A DNA stretch of 64,000 bases. Source: CAZFGK01 sp964518635. Its GTDB lineage: Bacteria > Zixibacteria > MSB-5A5 > GN15 > FEB-12. Location of the stretch: contig CAZFGK010000006.1 of assembly GCA_964518635.1 (NCBI GenBank), forward strand, positions 1 through 64,000, written 5' to 3'. The notes under the pieces were generated by a model. It had not been told where the DNA came from and ran no database searches. It saw nothing but the letters and a program-made list of their open reading frames with translations. A program made the translations under genes and the position numbers. This document shows positions 25,865-34,700 of this stretch, in pieces. Position 1 is the stretch's first letter, and each line of letters opens with the position of its first letter.

Positions 25865-26526
25865 AATCTCGCCACGAGCATCAGCCCTCTTGTCGACGGG
25901 CTCGTTTCAATATCGATCGAGAGTTCATTCCTGCGCGGGGCAGCTCGTTCTCTTCTTACCCGAGGACGACCGGAGAGATGGGCATCGACATAGGCATCAA
26001 ACATTGAGATCATCGTCGTAATCCCAAAATACCAGCGATGGGCGTTTCTTGCATCAGCACTCACCAGATATGAATCATAGATTCCGTTTTTCACTGTGAT
26101 ATTGCTATCGGCTTCTGATTCCCAGGAGCGGTAGAGGTCATGTGCATCACGGGCGTGATGAATCGCACGGCTCGCAAAGTACAACTGCAGCCCGCCGTAC
26201 AGACCTGCTTTCAGATACGATTTATTCACGATCTGTCCCCAACCCGGAACAAGCAACGAACGAAAGAGTGCGGAAGTGGGATTCTGAGTAAGGCGGGACT
26301 CTGAATCAACGGTGTCACTGATCGGGGGGAGGGAGAGAAGATCAGATGGAGGAAGATAGCGAAGGGTGTCGGCCGTGCGTTGTATTTGTCCCCCTTGCTT
26401 TTCTACAAGTGAGTCGGGGATGTTCTGATGTGTGGAGTCAGATTTCACTGGCTCAGTCTGTGCACTGAGATTGAACGTATATAGGAGAATTGTGGTGCAA
26501 AGCCATGCAGCCGATGTGCGCCTCAC
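25861..26526 (-). CDS. DUF5683 membrane protein
   Basis: 221 residues. The GTG start (overlapping the lipid kinase stop as GTGA) opens a probable signal sequence (TSAAWLCTTILLYTFNLSAQ). The centre carries the DUF5683 signature: NPTSALFRSLLVPGWGQIVN followed by KSYLKAGLYGGLQLYFASRA, then RNAHRWYFGITTMISMFDAYVDAHL. DUF5683 proteins are common in Bacteroidetes-like bacteria, are predicted membrane proteins and have no known function; GWGQ motifs recall TM2-type hairpins. Translational coupling to the lipid kinase suggests a link to envelope lipids, which is inference. Its stop overlaps the stop of the HD-GYP gene on the other strand. Confidence 0.88.
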   Translation of the reverse strand: MRRTSAAWLCTTILLYTFNLSAQTEPVKSDSTHQNIPDSLVEKQGGQIQRTADTLRYLPPSDLLSLPPISDTVDSESRLTQNPTSALFRSLLVPGWGQIVNKSYLKAGLYGGLQLYFASRAIHHARDAHDLYRSWESEADSNITVKNGIYDSYLVSADARNAHRWYFGITTMISMFDAYVDAHLSGRPRVRRERAAPRRNELSIDIETSPSTRGLMLVARF

Positions 26527-27611
26527 TTCGCACCAATAACCAGAAGCGGCTTTGGAGCGCGAGTGATATCGAGGACATCACTGGGAACGGTCACCAGTTC
26601 TCCATCTAGATAGAGTGGCTGCTGCTTCACCGACTGAATGGTCACTTTTTCGCAGCGATAGGCCGCAAGACCGGATCCGAATCGAATCTGTTTTGCGGCA
26701 GCATCACGTACGTAATTGGCAACACGGTCGGTCTTCTTCCCCTGATCTAGAATGACTTCAAAGTGTGCGTCCGTTCCCACAGACATCGGCGAAAGATTGA
26801 GTCCAGCGGCGTACGGGAGCAAGTGCACAGAGAGCATCCGAGTCGAGACCGTCAGTCGATGGGCATCCAGTTTCAGGGTGAGCGAAAGTGATGGCTGCTT
26901 CTTGTACAGATCATTGCTGACCATACCCCAGCCAATGCCGAAGCGGGGAGCCCCTTTTTTGAGGAGATATGCATGCAGCGACGGCAACAATCCCAGCCCG
27001 GCGGCGGACAAAACCAACTGATCACCGACATAGATCGCATCGATCTGCTTTGCCGGATTACGAAACGCATCCAGTGCTTGCTCGGGGTTGATCGTACCGT
27101 AGAGAGAACGAGCGATATTGTTCTCACGTCCAAAAGGAAGAATGCCGAACGGGATATCAGCGTCCAGTGTAGCGCGTCCAATGAGATTGACGGTCCCATC
27201 CCCACCAACAGCGATCAATACATGGGATGCGACTTTGTCATCCTTTGCGATTTCAACAATGCGTCGCGCTTCACCTAAGAGTCCGACCCCGGAGGTCGCT
27301 TCGTGTAATTCAGTGACAACATTCGATCCGCGGACGCGATAGATCAGCCGCTCAACTGCTCGTCGTTTGTAGAGTGCGGCAGCCGGATTTAGAAAAAAGT
27401 GAAAGACTCTCGTTCGTTCTTTTGGGGGAATTCTTGAGGCGGCGGGTCGCCTTCCCCGCTCGGGGACTTCCCCCTGAACCTCATCCCTTGAGCGGCCCGG
27501 ACGCTGGGGTCGGTGATCGACTGGCGGTCGGCTTGATCCCGGTCGGGCAGCTGACGGGTCAATTGGGGAGCGAGGCTGGGGTTTTCGTCTTCGTGAATCC
27601 TGTTCTGACAT
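26523..27611 (-). CDS. Diacylglycerol kinase-family lipid kinase with basic disordered N-terminus
   Basis: 362 residues. Residues ~72-362 form a DagK/YegS-type lipid kinase: HFFLNPAAALYKRRA, the ATP-binding GGDGT motif in LIAVGGDGTVNLIG, GILPFGRENNIARSL and the C-terminal QQPLYLDGELVTVPSD. These enzymes phosphorylate diacylglycerol or sphingoid-type lipids at the inner face of the membrane. The first ~70 residues are unlike the family: proline/arginine-rich and disordered (RRRKPQPRSP, PQRPGRSRDEVQGEVPE), perhaps binding membranes or nucleic acid. The canonical GTxNNxAR is here GRENNIARSL (Gly-Arg for the usual Gly-Thr), a substitution to note. The next gene overlaps by 4 bases. Confidence 0.87.
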   Translation of the reverse strand: MSEQDSRRRKPQPRSPIDPSAARPGSSRPPVDHRPQRPGRSRDEVQGEVPERGRRPAASRIPPKERTRVFHFFLNPAAALYKRRAVERLIYRVRGSNVVTELHEATSGVGLLGEARRIVEIAKDDKVASHVLIAVGGDGTVNLIGRATLDADIPFGILPFGRENNIARSLYGTINPEQALDAFRNPAKQIDAIYVGDQLVLSAAGLGLLPSLHAYLLKKGAPRFGIGWGMVSNDLYKKQPSLSLTLKLDAHRLTVSTRMLSVHLLPYAAGLNLSPMSVGTDAHFEVILDQGKKTDRVANYVRDAAAKQIRFGSGLAAYRCEKVTIQSVKQQPLYLDGELVTVPSDVLDITRAPKPLLVIGAK

Positions 27612-27752
27612 TCAGCTACTCAATCCCTCTCACTCCACGGGTTTTGATTCAAAAAATTAGATAGGCAGTCGGCAATTCAGCCGATACTTTGCCGATGATG
27701 ACCATATGCAATCAGATGATCATCCACAACCGGCATCAAAGGCAAGCTATAG

Positions 27753-28595
27753 ATGTCAACCAGTGAACTGAGTTCCGCTCAAAGTTCCCAGCGACTCTCG
27801 TGGCTTCCCTTTGGTCTGCTGCTACTCGTTTTTGCGCCGGTTATTCTCGGTCTGGTTAACAACTGGATGACCGATGACAACTATTCGCACGGTTTTCTCA
27901 TTCCCATCGTAAGTGGCTATCTCCTCTGGTCGAGACGAAAGGAGCTTGCCACATTTTCACTCAATCCCGATACACGAGGGTTTCTCCTTCTTGGTTTCGG
28001 GCTGATTATCTTCATACTCGGTACCGCCATGGCTGAATATTTTTCAGTCCGTGTGGCCTTTGTGTTTGCACTCTCTGGATTGGTGCTCACGGTATTTGGG
28101 CTAACCTTCTGGAAAAATACCTGGTTCGAAATCGCCTTTCTCTTTTTCATGATTCCGCTTCCATATGTCTTGTACTACGCGGCGACCTTTCCGATGCAGG
28201 TGCTTGCCACCCAGATTACCGTTTTCATTCTGAAAACCGCCGGAATGAGTCTGGTGCAGCAGGGGAATATGATCCACATCGCGGGCTATTCGTTGGAAGT
28301 AGCCGAGGCCTGTTCCGGCATGCGATCGATCACTGCCATGCTCGCGTTGGGGGCCCTTTTTGCTCATCTGTCGCATAAGAAGATGCTACCCAAGATTCTC
28401 CTCTTTACGTCGACTGTCCCCCTTGCCATCGCGGGAAATGTGGTTCGTGTTTTCTTTACGACTGTTCTGGTTGCTGTCGGAGTTCCCGAAATCATCGCTG
28501 AACCCTGGCATTCGATTATGGGGCTGCTGGTCTTTCTTTTTGTGTTGGTTGGTTTACTGATCGTGAACTTCCTGCTGAAACGAATCTGGCCGTGA
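27753..28595 (+). CDS. Exosortase (membrane transpeptidase)
   Basis: 280 residues, mostly membrane helices (eight or so). The catalytic triad of exosortases is visible: Cys187 in AEACSGMRSITAM, Arg232 in AGNVVRVFFT and His253 in PWHSIMGLL; YSHGFLIP and FFMIPLP are further family motifs. Exosortases cleave PEP-CTERM-type C-terminal signals and anchor or hand on the protein at the cell surface, usually in organisms making extracellular polysaccharide. The EpsI gene overlaps its stop (GTGA). No protein in the window ends in a recognisable PEP-CTERM tail, so substrates are elsewhere or use another signal. Subfamily (XrtA, XrtD and so on) is not resolved. Confidence 0.94.
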   Translation: MSTSELSSAQSSQRLSWLPFGLLLLVFAPVILGLVNNWMTDDNYSHGFLIPIVSGYLLWSRRKELATFSLNPDTRGFLLLGFGLIIFILGTAMAEYFSVRVAFVFALSGLVLTVFGLTFWKNTWFEIAFLFFMIPLPYVLYYAATFPMQVLATQITVFILKTAGMSLVQQGNMIHIAGYSLEVAEACSGMRSITAMLALGALFAHLSHKKMLPKILLFTSTVPLAIAGNVVRVFFTTVLVAVGVPEIIAEPWHSIMGLLVFLFVLVGLLIVNFLLKRIWP

Positions 28596-29233
28596 ACCGA
28601 ATCATCCTGATCGCAACAATACTTATTCTTGCAACCGGTGGCTTGACCTACTCGCTGCAGAATCTCCGCCCGCAACCTGAGCGAGGGGCTGATTTCTCTG
28701 CGATTCCATACGAGCAGGGGAATTACTTCAGTGATGAGAGACGTTTCGACAGCGCCAGCTATGAGATTCTCAAAGCGGATACAACCACGCTGCGCTATTT
28801 CCGCGGACCGGATCAGACCACCCTCTGGCTTTTCGTCGCCTATTTCTCTTCGCAGGAATACGGGAGCCAGATTCACTCACCGAGGCACTGTCTGCCGGGT
28901 GGTGGCTGGCGTATTGACGGTGGGGTGCAGCCGTTTCAAATGACTATCGCCGGCTCAACCTTTGAAGCAAACCGGATGAACATTGTCTTTCGTGAGCAGC
29001 GTCAACTGATGCTCTACTGGTTTGAGACACGTACCGGGAAGATTCGAAATGAGTTTTCGCTGAAATTCGATCTGATGAAAAATGCTCTGATGCGAAGCCC
29101 AACTGACGCGGCAATAGTCCGCGTGACGATTCCCATTCTTGCGGGAGAAAGTATCGAATCGGCGACCACACGCGCGACGCAGTTTCTGGATACCTACTAT
29201 CCGTCGATTGTGAAATCTCTTCCTTTCAATTGA
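28592..29233 (+). CDS. epsI: EpsI-family exosortase-associated protein
   Basis: 213 residues. One N-terminal membrane anchor (IILIATILILATGGLTYSL) and a periplasmic EpsI domain: SDERRFDSASYEI, LRYFRGPDQTTLWLFVAYFS, the conserved QIHSPRHCLPGGGW with its Cys, then MLYWFETR. EpsI is encoded beside, or fused to, many exosortases and is needed for exopolysaccharide or protein export in some species; the biochemistry is unknown. The gene starts with GTG overlapping the exosortase TGA (GTGA), a translationally coupled pair. The arrangement as two separate proteins contrasts with fused XrtA-EpsI types. Confidence 0.92.
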   Translation: MNRIILIATILILATGGLTYSLQNLRPQPERGADFSAIPYEQGNYFSDERRFDSASYEILKADTTTLRYFRGPDQTTLWLFVAYFSSQEYGSQIHSPRHCLPGGGWRIDGGVQPFQMTIAGSTFEANRMNIVFREQRQLMLYWFETRTGKIRNEFSLKFDLMKNALMRSPTDAAIVRVTIPILAGESIESATTRATQFLDTYYPSIVKSLPFN

Positions 29234-29306
29234 CCTCAGTTCTCAGTTTTCGATCCTGACAGATGAAGATTGAATCTCCATCCACTAGTCTCTATACTCG
29301 GCTGAC

Positions 29307-30179
29307 ATGAATGCTCTTCTACGGCTGGCTCGTCCGCATCAGTGGGTAAAAAACGGGGTACTCATTCTCCCCGCGGTCTTTGGCGGCGCGGCTCTCGAGA
29401 CTTCCCGTCTGGGGCATGTCGGGCTGGGCTTCATTGCTTTCTGCCTGTTGTCATCTTCTGTCTATGTGGTCAATGATATCGTCGACCGGGAAAAAGATCG
29501 GCTGCATCCCTCGAAGTCGAATCGTCCGTTGGCATCCGGCGCAATCTCGGTGCAATCAGCAGGAATCTTTTCAGGACTTCTTCTGATTGCCGGGCTTGCA
29601 ATCGCGTGGCTCGTGGGACAGTCCTTTTTCATCACGGCCGGATTCTTTCTCCTCGTGAACGCACTCTACACTTTTTGGCTGAAGGAGCTGGCGATTCTGG
29701 ATGTCATGGCGTTGGCTTTTAGTTTTGTCCTTCGTGCCTACGCCGGAGCAATGGCGGTCGAGCTTCCTGCCTCGACTTGGCTCTTGCTCAATACCTTGCT
29801 TCTCTCACTCTTTCTCGCTTTGGGAAAAAGAAGGCATGAGCTGGTCCTGCTCGAAGGGAAAGCGACTTCTCATCGCGGCTCACTGAGCGGCTATACGCCA
29901 TATCTGCTTGATCAGTTGATTGGCGTGACGACTGCTTCAGTAGTGGTGATTTATATGCTCTACACCATCTCGCCGGAAGTCGCCACCAAACTGGGGACCG
30001 ACAAACTCTACTTCACGATTCCGTATGTAGTCTATGGGATTTTTCGTTATCTCGCCCTGATTCATAAAGAGCAAAAGGGGGGATCACCTACTGGAGTGCT
30101 GATCGGCGATTTACCGATCATGATTACCGTGATCCTATGGCTGCTCACCGCAGGATTTCTGCTCTACGCGAAGATATAG
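29307..30179 (+). CDS. UbiA-family decaprenyl-phosphate phosphoribosyltransferase-like enzyme
   Basis: 290 residues, about eight membrane helices. The first Asp-rich motif NDIVDREKDRLHPSKSNRPL (starting near residue 55) is the signature of the Rv3806c/UbiA branch that transfers 5-phosphoribose from PRPP to polyprenyl phosphate; the second region LFLALGKRRHELVLLEG also fits. In mycobacteria the product leads to decaprenyl-phosphoryl-arabinose for cell-wall arabinan. Here it sits after exosortase and EpsI, so a polyprenyl-linked ribose or arabinose donor for surface glycans is likely. DprE1/DprE2 partners are not in the window. Other UbiA-family activities cannot be fully excluded. Confidence 0.85.
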   Translation: MNALLRLARPHQWVKNGVLILPAVFGGAALETSRLGHVGLGFIAFCLLSSSVYVVNDIVDREKDRLHPSKSNRPLASGAISVQSAGIFSGLLLIAGLAIAWLVGQSFFITAGFFLLVNALYTFWLKELAILDVMALAFSFVLRAYAGAMAVELPASTWLLLNTLLLSLFLALGKRRHELVLLEGKATSHRGSLSGYTPYLLDQLIGVTTASVVVIYMLYTISPEVATKLGTDKLYFTIPYVVYGIFRYLALIHKEQKGGSPTGVLIGDLPIMITVILWLLTAGFLLYAKI

Positions 30180-30184
30180 ACGCT

Positions 30185-30490
30185 CTATTTTTTCAGATCC
30201 GAATCATTCACCAAAGTCAGATACTCAGTGATCATAGCGATCTTAGTACTATCCAGATTTGCCCGTTCTCCGTAGCGTGCGACGAGAGGGGGCCATTCAT
30301 CATCTCTCCATTTTTTCGGTCGGGGGAGAGAATGACAGGTCTTGCAATGGGCGCGAAAGGCCACTTCACCCGGTGAGCGTGGTTCCTTCTTCTTCGCCGC
30401 GATACTTAATCCACCTGCGCAGCAGATGATGGCAATCAGGATGATTGTCAGTAAACCGTTTCGTCTCGTTTTCAATTCGATAGAAGGCAC
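30185..30490 (-). CDS. Small secreted monoheme c-type cytochrome
   Basis: 101 residues. N-terminal hydrophobic segment (GLLTIILIAIICCAGGLSIA) as signal or anchor, then one heme site CKTCH in FRAHCKTCHSLPRPKKW. No clear distal Met ligand in the standard position; a Met occurs in KIAMITEYLTL, which can be the sixth ligand as in short class I cytochromes. Exported to the periplasm and used as an electron carrier, with partner unknown. It starts 5 bases after the stop of the barrel gene on the same strand and so belongs to the operon controlled by the Fur-like operator at 31248. Confidence 0.82.
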   Translation of the reverse strand: MPSIELKTRRNGLLTIILIAIICCAGGLSIAAKKKEPRSPGEVAFRAHCKTCHSLPRPKKWRDDEWPPLVARYGERANLDSTKIAMITEYLTLVNDSDLKK

Positions 30491-30495
30491 AGCCG

Positions 30496-31227
30496 CTATA
30501 ATCCAATCCCGACGATAAAGCGAACGCGACTGTCATCAGAGTCATCGGTCAAGCCAGTGAGATAGCCGATATTCGCAAACACTTCGGCATGCGCGAACGA
30601 AATTGTCGGGCCAACATAGGCCGCCGTCTCATCTACTCCCCCTTCGTCGACAGGAACAAACTCACGACGCCAGACCCATTCGGCACCGAATGAAAACTGA
30701 TAGTTCGCTTCGAACGAAAGTCCGGCATCCAGTCCGATCTCATGTACCGGATCGCCGGGGGCGAAGAAAAACTCATAGAGTGGGTTGATAGACAGATTGA
30801 CACGATCGAAATCACGACTCAGAATCAGCTTCGCTTCAAGTTTGTTCTGTTTGGTCAGGTCAATCTTTCGCTGGTATTCAAGATAGAGAAGGGGATCCAG
30901 GGGAAGTTGTCCGGATGGAGCGAGTTTGATTCGACTCCGTAGTTGCCAAGCATCCCAGTTGAAGCTCTTCCCCTCCTGTTGATTGAATATCTCATACAGA
31001 GCTATATCCCAATTGTCCGTCAGTCCATGCTCAATCTCGAATCGGAGCTCATTACTGTTCGTGGTCGAAAGACGGGTGGTCTGGTAGATTTCCAGCTCGG
31101 TCTTCCCGGCGGGCATTGTCTGGTAGGAATAGGTCCAGACAAACTTTCGTCGGTCGGCCCGTGCCGAGGTTGCCACAAATAGTATGAGGTAAGTTATAGC
31201 TAAGACACTCAGAACTCTCAGTCGCAC
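30496..31227 (-). CDS. Outer-membrane beta-barrel protein, iron-operator controlled
   Basis: 243 residues from the chosen start. A signal peptide (RLRVLSVLAITYLILFVATS, cleavage near SARA/D) precedes alternating beta strands (TELEIYQTTRLSTT, NELRFEIEHGLTDNWDIALY, YLEYQRKIDLTKQNKLEAKL) ending in VRFIVGIGL, typical of a transporter-like barrel of unknown family. GTG at 31227 has GGAG 5 bases upstream. The open frame reaches 31308, but that extension runs through a promoter and a perfect Fur-like palindrome, so it cannot be coding. It is followed directly by the small cytochrome gene. A role in metal or redox adaptation is inference from the operator. Confidence 0.8.
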   Translation of the reverse strand: MRLRVLSVLAITYLILFVATSARADRRKFVWTYSYQTMPAGKTELEIYQTTRLSTTNSNELRFEIEHGLTDNWDIALYEIFNQQEGKSFNWDAWQLRSRIKLAPSGQLPLDPLLYLEYQRKIDLTKQNKLEAKLILSRDFDRVNLSINPLYEFFFAPGDPVHEIGLDAGLSFEANYQFSFGAEWVWRREFVPVDEGGVDETAAYVGPTISFAHAEVFANIGYLTGLTDDSDDSRVRFIVGIGL

Positions 31228-31247
31228 AGTCACTCCATCTTCGTGTT

Positions 31248-31272
31248 TCAAATGAAAATCATTTTCATTTGA
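31248..31272 (-). promoter_or_regulatory. Fur-box-like operator
   Basis: A perfect 25-base palindrome: 12-base arms (TCAAATGAAAAT and ATTTTCATTTGA) around one central base. The core TGAAAATCATTTTCA fits the 7-1-7 Fur model (TGATAATnATTATCA) with an A for T change in each arm. It begins at about +1 of the promoter at 31280-31308, where a bound repressor would block transcription. Confidence 0.8.
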
Positions 31273-31279
31273 GCTTGTT

Positions 31280-31308
31280 AGATTATGAGAAGTGGCTAAT
31301 GGGGGCAA
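31280..31308 (-). promoter_or_regulatory. Sigma70-like promoter of the barrel-cytochrome operon
   Basis: On the minus strand: -35 TTGCCC (31308-31303), 17-base spacer, -10 TAATCT (31285-31280). The predicted start falls at the edge of the Fur-like palindrome. The barrel gene starts about 45 bases downstream. Confidence 0.6.
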
Positions 31309-31370
31309 GAGAAATATTTACAATAATGTATAGTAATGGTGACTATCGAGGTCGCAAAGGAGGAGCAAAC

Positions 31371-31430
31371 ATGAGGCAGCAAATAGGAGAGATTGATTGT
31401 AGAGACTTCGAAGTTGTGGTGGGGAATTGA
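31371..31430 (+). CDS. Possible 19-residue microprotein or leader peptide
   Basis: AAGGAGGAG followed 5 bases later by ATG opens a frame of 19 codons (MRQQIGEIDCRDFEVVVGN) ending in TGA. The ribosome-binding site is among the strongest of the window, but the peptide matches nothing known and no clear promoter precedes it except TATAGT at 31329. It could equally be a chance match or a translated leader. Confidence 0.25.
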   Translation: MRQQIGEIDCRDFEVVVGN

Positions 31431-31434
31431 GGGC

Positions 31435-31518
31435 AAAAAATTACCCAGGCAGGTTGGTCATCCTACCTGGGCGGACGATAGTAGGTAATCCACAGAAAGA
31501 GTAACACTTTCCGATTGC
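31435..31518 (-). ncRNA. Candidate small RNA with own promoter and terminator
   Basis: On the minus strand, -35 TTGACG (31553-31548), a 17-base spacer and -10 TATCGT (31530-31525) predict a start near 31518. About 84 bases later comes a terminator hairpin: 10-base stem CCCAGGTAGG/CCTGCCTGGG with one U-G pair, 8-base loop, then TAATTTTTT (31435-31471). No open frame lies between. The family is not recognised. Confidence 0.45.
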
Positions 31519-31524
31519 ACATCA

Positions 31525-31553
31525 ACGATAATGGGGTGAGCCGGATACGTCAA
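31525..31553 (-). promoter_or_regulatory. Promoter of the candidate small RNA
   Basis: TTGACG, 17 bases, TATCGT on the minus strand; near-consensus -35 box and optimal spacing. It is separated from nrdJ by the nrdJ terminator, so it would start an independent transcript. Confidence 0.5.
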
Positions 31554-31700
31554 GAGAATTTTAGCAGATTGATAGGTAAAAACAGCCAAAAGCTCACTTT
31601 CAGCTCATAGAAAGATTCGGCTCAATTTCGGGGGGTTCGTGACCACGACCGGACAACTACTTGCGAACAGTCTTCTTGGCTTCTCGTAGCTTCAAGTATC

Positions 31701-31732
31701 AAAAAAAAAAGCCCTCCGAAATGGAGGGCTTT
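31701..31732 (-). terminator. Rho-independent terminator of nrdJ
   Basis: Read on the minus strand: stem AAGCCCTCC/GGAGGGCTT with loop ATTTC, then ten T residues in a row. It starts 29 bases after the nrdJ stop codon. Confidence 0.95.
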
Positions 31733-31761
31733 AATGTCATAAGTCGTTGTTGGTGAAATTC

Positions 31762-34700
31762 CTAGCTGCACCCGGAGGTTGAGCCACAGGTGTCGCATTT
31801 CAGGCAGGTGCCGTTGCGAACCATGGTGAATGAGCCGCACTCACGGCACATATCCCCTTCGTACCCTTTCAGTCGCGCGAGACGGGCTTCACTGGCACGA
31901 TCGGTTCGTTTGGCGGCCACGACTCGTTCTGCTCGTTCGGTCGCGGTGATAAACTCAACAGTCGTCGCCGCAGGAGCCGAAGCCGCTGCAGACGAGCCCG
32001 AAATCGATTGACCATGGCGTCCCTTCCCTTCATGCGTCGTCGTATGAGATAAGAATCCTTCAGTGGCAATTGATGTGACTGATGCGGCGGCATGTCCGTT
32101 GCCACCGTTTGCACCCTGCTGACTCAGACGATTGAGACGATTCGTGTGAATGTCTGAATCCGGTCTGCGGGCCTGTGCGACTAGCGGAGAGATCTCGTCA
32201 GTGAGATCCTCTTCTGAGTCGAACTCGATCGATTCCTCGTTCGGCGTTCCGATGGTGTCATTGCGAAGATCATCTTCATTGACATGAGCCAGATCGTTCC
32301 GACCGAGATAGGTAATCGCAAGTTCACGGAAGATGTAATCGATGATCGATGTCGACATTTTGATCGACTTGTTTCCTTCAACCATCCCGTTTGGCTCAAA
32401 ACGGCTGAACAAGAACGCCTCGACAAATTCTTCAAGCGGTACGCCATGCTGCAGACCAAGTGAGACCGCGATGGCAAAGCTGTTCATGAGGGAACGAAAC
32501 GCCGCTCCTTCACGATGCATATCGAGGAAAATTTCGCCGATAGTCCCGTCATTGTATTCGCCGGTACGCAGATAGAGCTTATGTCCGCCGATGACTGATT
32601 TCTGCGTATAGCCACCGCGACGATTCGGCAGTTTGCGACGTTTCGCCAGATAGCGATAGACCACCCGCTCGGCCATCTTACCGGCGGCCTGCTCGACGGT
32701 CATCTGTCCCTCTTCTTCATCACGATCGAGCAGCGAGCTCGATAATGGCTGGGAGAGTTTCGAACCATCACGATAGAGTGCAACCGCCTTGTTCATCGTC
32801 TGCCAAGAGAGGCGATACGCCTTCTTGACTTCATCAATGGTCGCTTCTGAGGGCATATTGATCGTCTTCGAAATTGCACCTGAGATGAATGGCTGTGAGG
32901 CCCCCATCATGCGGATATGGGCTTCGACCTGAATGAATCGCGTGCCGCGACGACCGCAGCGATTGGCGCAGTCGAAGATTGGCAGATGGGCTTCCTTCAG
33001 GTGTGGCGCACCTTCGAGCGTCATCGTGCCGCAGACAAACTCATTGGCTGCTTCAATCTGTTCTTTGGTGAAGCCAAGCTCACCAAGGAGCGAAAAATCC
33101 GGACTGGAGAGTTGATGGTCTTCGATTCCGAGGGTGTCGGTCAGGAATTCTTTGCCGAGCACATACTGATTGAAGGCAAAGCTGATATCGAAGACCGAGC
33201 CAAGATTCTCTTCGAGCATCTTGAGTTCACTGTCCCCAAATCCTTTGGCGCGCAGTGATTCATGATTGATAAAGGGGGCACGATGTAAGGTCTTGTGACC
33301 GGTCGCATAGTTGATAATCTCGATCACTTCAGTTTCTCTATAGCCGAGGCGTTTCAATGCCACCGGTACTGACTGATTGATGATCTTGAAGTAACCACCA
33401 CCCGCGAGCTTCTTGAATTTCACGAGGGCGAAATCCGGCTCGATACCAGTTGTATCGCAATCCATGAGAAGACCGATCGTTCCTGTCGGTGCGATGACGG
33501 TCACCTGGGCATTACGGAAGCCATAGACTTCACCGAGTTCGAGTGCCTTCTCCCAGCTCATGCGAGCAGTCTGGAGCAGATTTTCCGGGAGATATTGCGG
33601 ATTGATACCCGTCGGCTTGACCGTCAGTCCTTCATACTCCGCCTTGTCGACATTGAATGCCGCCCGGCGATGATTACGCATCACGCGAAGCATGTGCTCA
33701 CGGTTGCGATAGTAGCCGGGGAAAGGTCCAAGCTGCTTCGCCATTTCGGCGGATGTCCGGTAAGATTCGCCGGTCAACAATGCCGAAAGTGCACCACACC
33801 AGGCATAGCCACGATTGGAATCGTACGGAATGCCAAGAGTCATGAGCATCGCGCCGAGATTGGCAAAACCAAGCCCGAGGGTTCTGAATTCGTAGCTCTT
33901 GAGAGCGATGCTGCGGGAGGGGAAGGAGGCCATCAGGACCGATATTTCCAGCACCATCGTCCAGACCCGAACGGCGTGCTGATATCCCTTGATATCAAAC
34001 TCACCGGAGACCGGATCAAGCAATCTCATCAGATTGATCGAGGCCAGATTGCATGCGGTATCATCCAAGAACATGTATTCCGAGCAGGGATTGGAGGCGT
34101 TGATACGACCATCTTCGGGGCAGGTATGCCACTCATTGATAGTGGTATCAAACTGGACACCGGGGTCGGCGCATGCCCATGCGGCGTGGCAGATCTTTTC
34201 CCACATCTCGGTCGCCGGAATCGTTCTGATTGGCTTACCAGATGTACGACTGATCAGGTCCCAGTTTTCATTCGCCTGAAGTTTGTCGAAAAACTCATTT
34301 GGAATTCGAACGGAGTTGTTGGAGTTCTGACCGGAGACAGTGACATAGGCCTCACTCTCCCAGCCGGTATCCAGCGAGATGAAATCGACCGTGCCGACAC
34401 CCTGTGCGGCGAGATCGAGGACTTTCTTGATGTAATTTTCCGGCACCGCAAAGCGGCGAGCCAGACGGATCGCATCTTTGAGGTGATCATTCTTTTTCGG
34501 ATCGCATCGGTCGGTCAGTTCCAGATGATCTGCTTCTGCCTTGGTGGCTTCGAAAATCTCTTTGAGTCGGACGCGGATTATCTTGGAGCCGGCAACCATC
34601 GCTGCGACTTTCTGCTCTTCGATCACTTTCCAGTCGACAAAATCGATCACATCCGGGTGATCAAGATCAAGGCAGACCATCTTCGCGGCGCGACGGGTAG

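Larger units (their letters stand above)
31309..31761. other. Intergenic stretch between the Fur-controlled operon and nrdJ
   Basis: 453 bases with no conventional gene. It holds a 19-codon frame with a strong ribosome-binding site (31371-31430), a candidate small RNA with its own promoter and terminator on the minus strand (31435-31553), and the nrdJ terminator (31701-31732). Confidence 0.7.

Noticed and set aside
27753..30179. PEP-CTERM protein near exosortase
   Set aside because: No protein in the window ends with a PEP motif, a hydrophobic helix and a basic tail.
31228..31308. N-terminal extension of the barrel gene to ATG at 31308
   Set aside because: The extension contains a promoter and a perfect Fur-like palindrome, while GTG at 31227 has a ribosome-binding site and starts a proper signal peptide.
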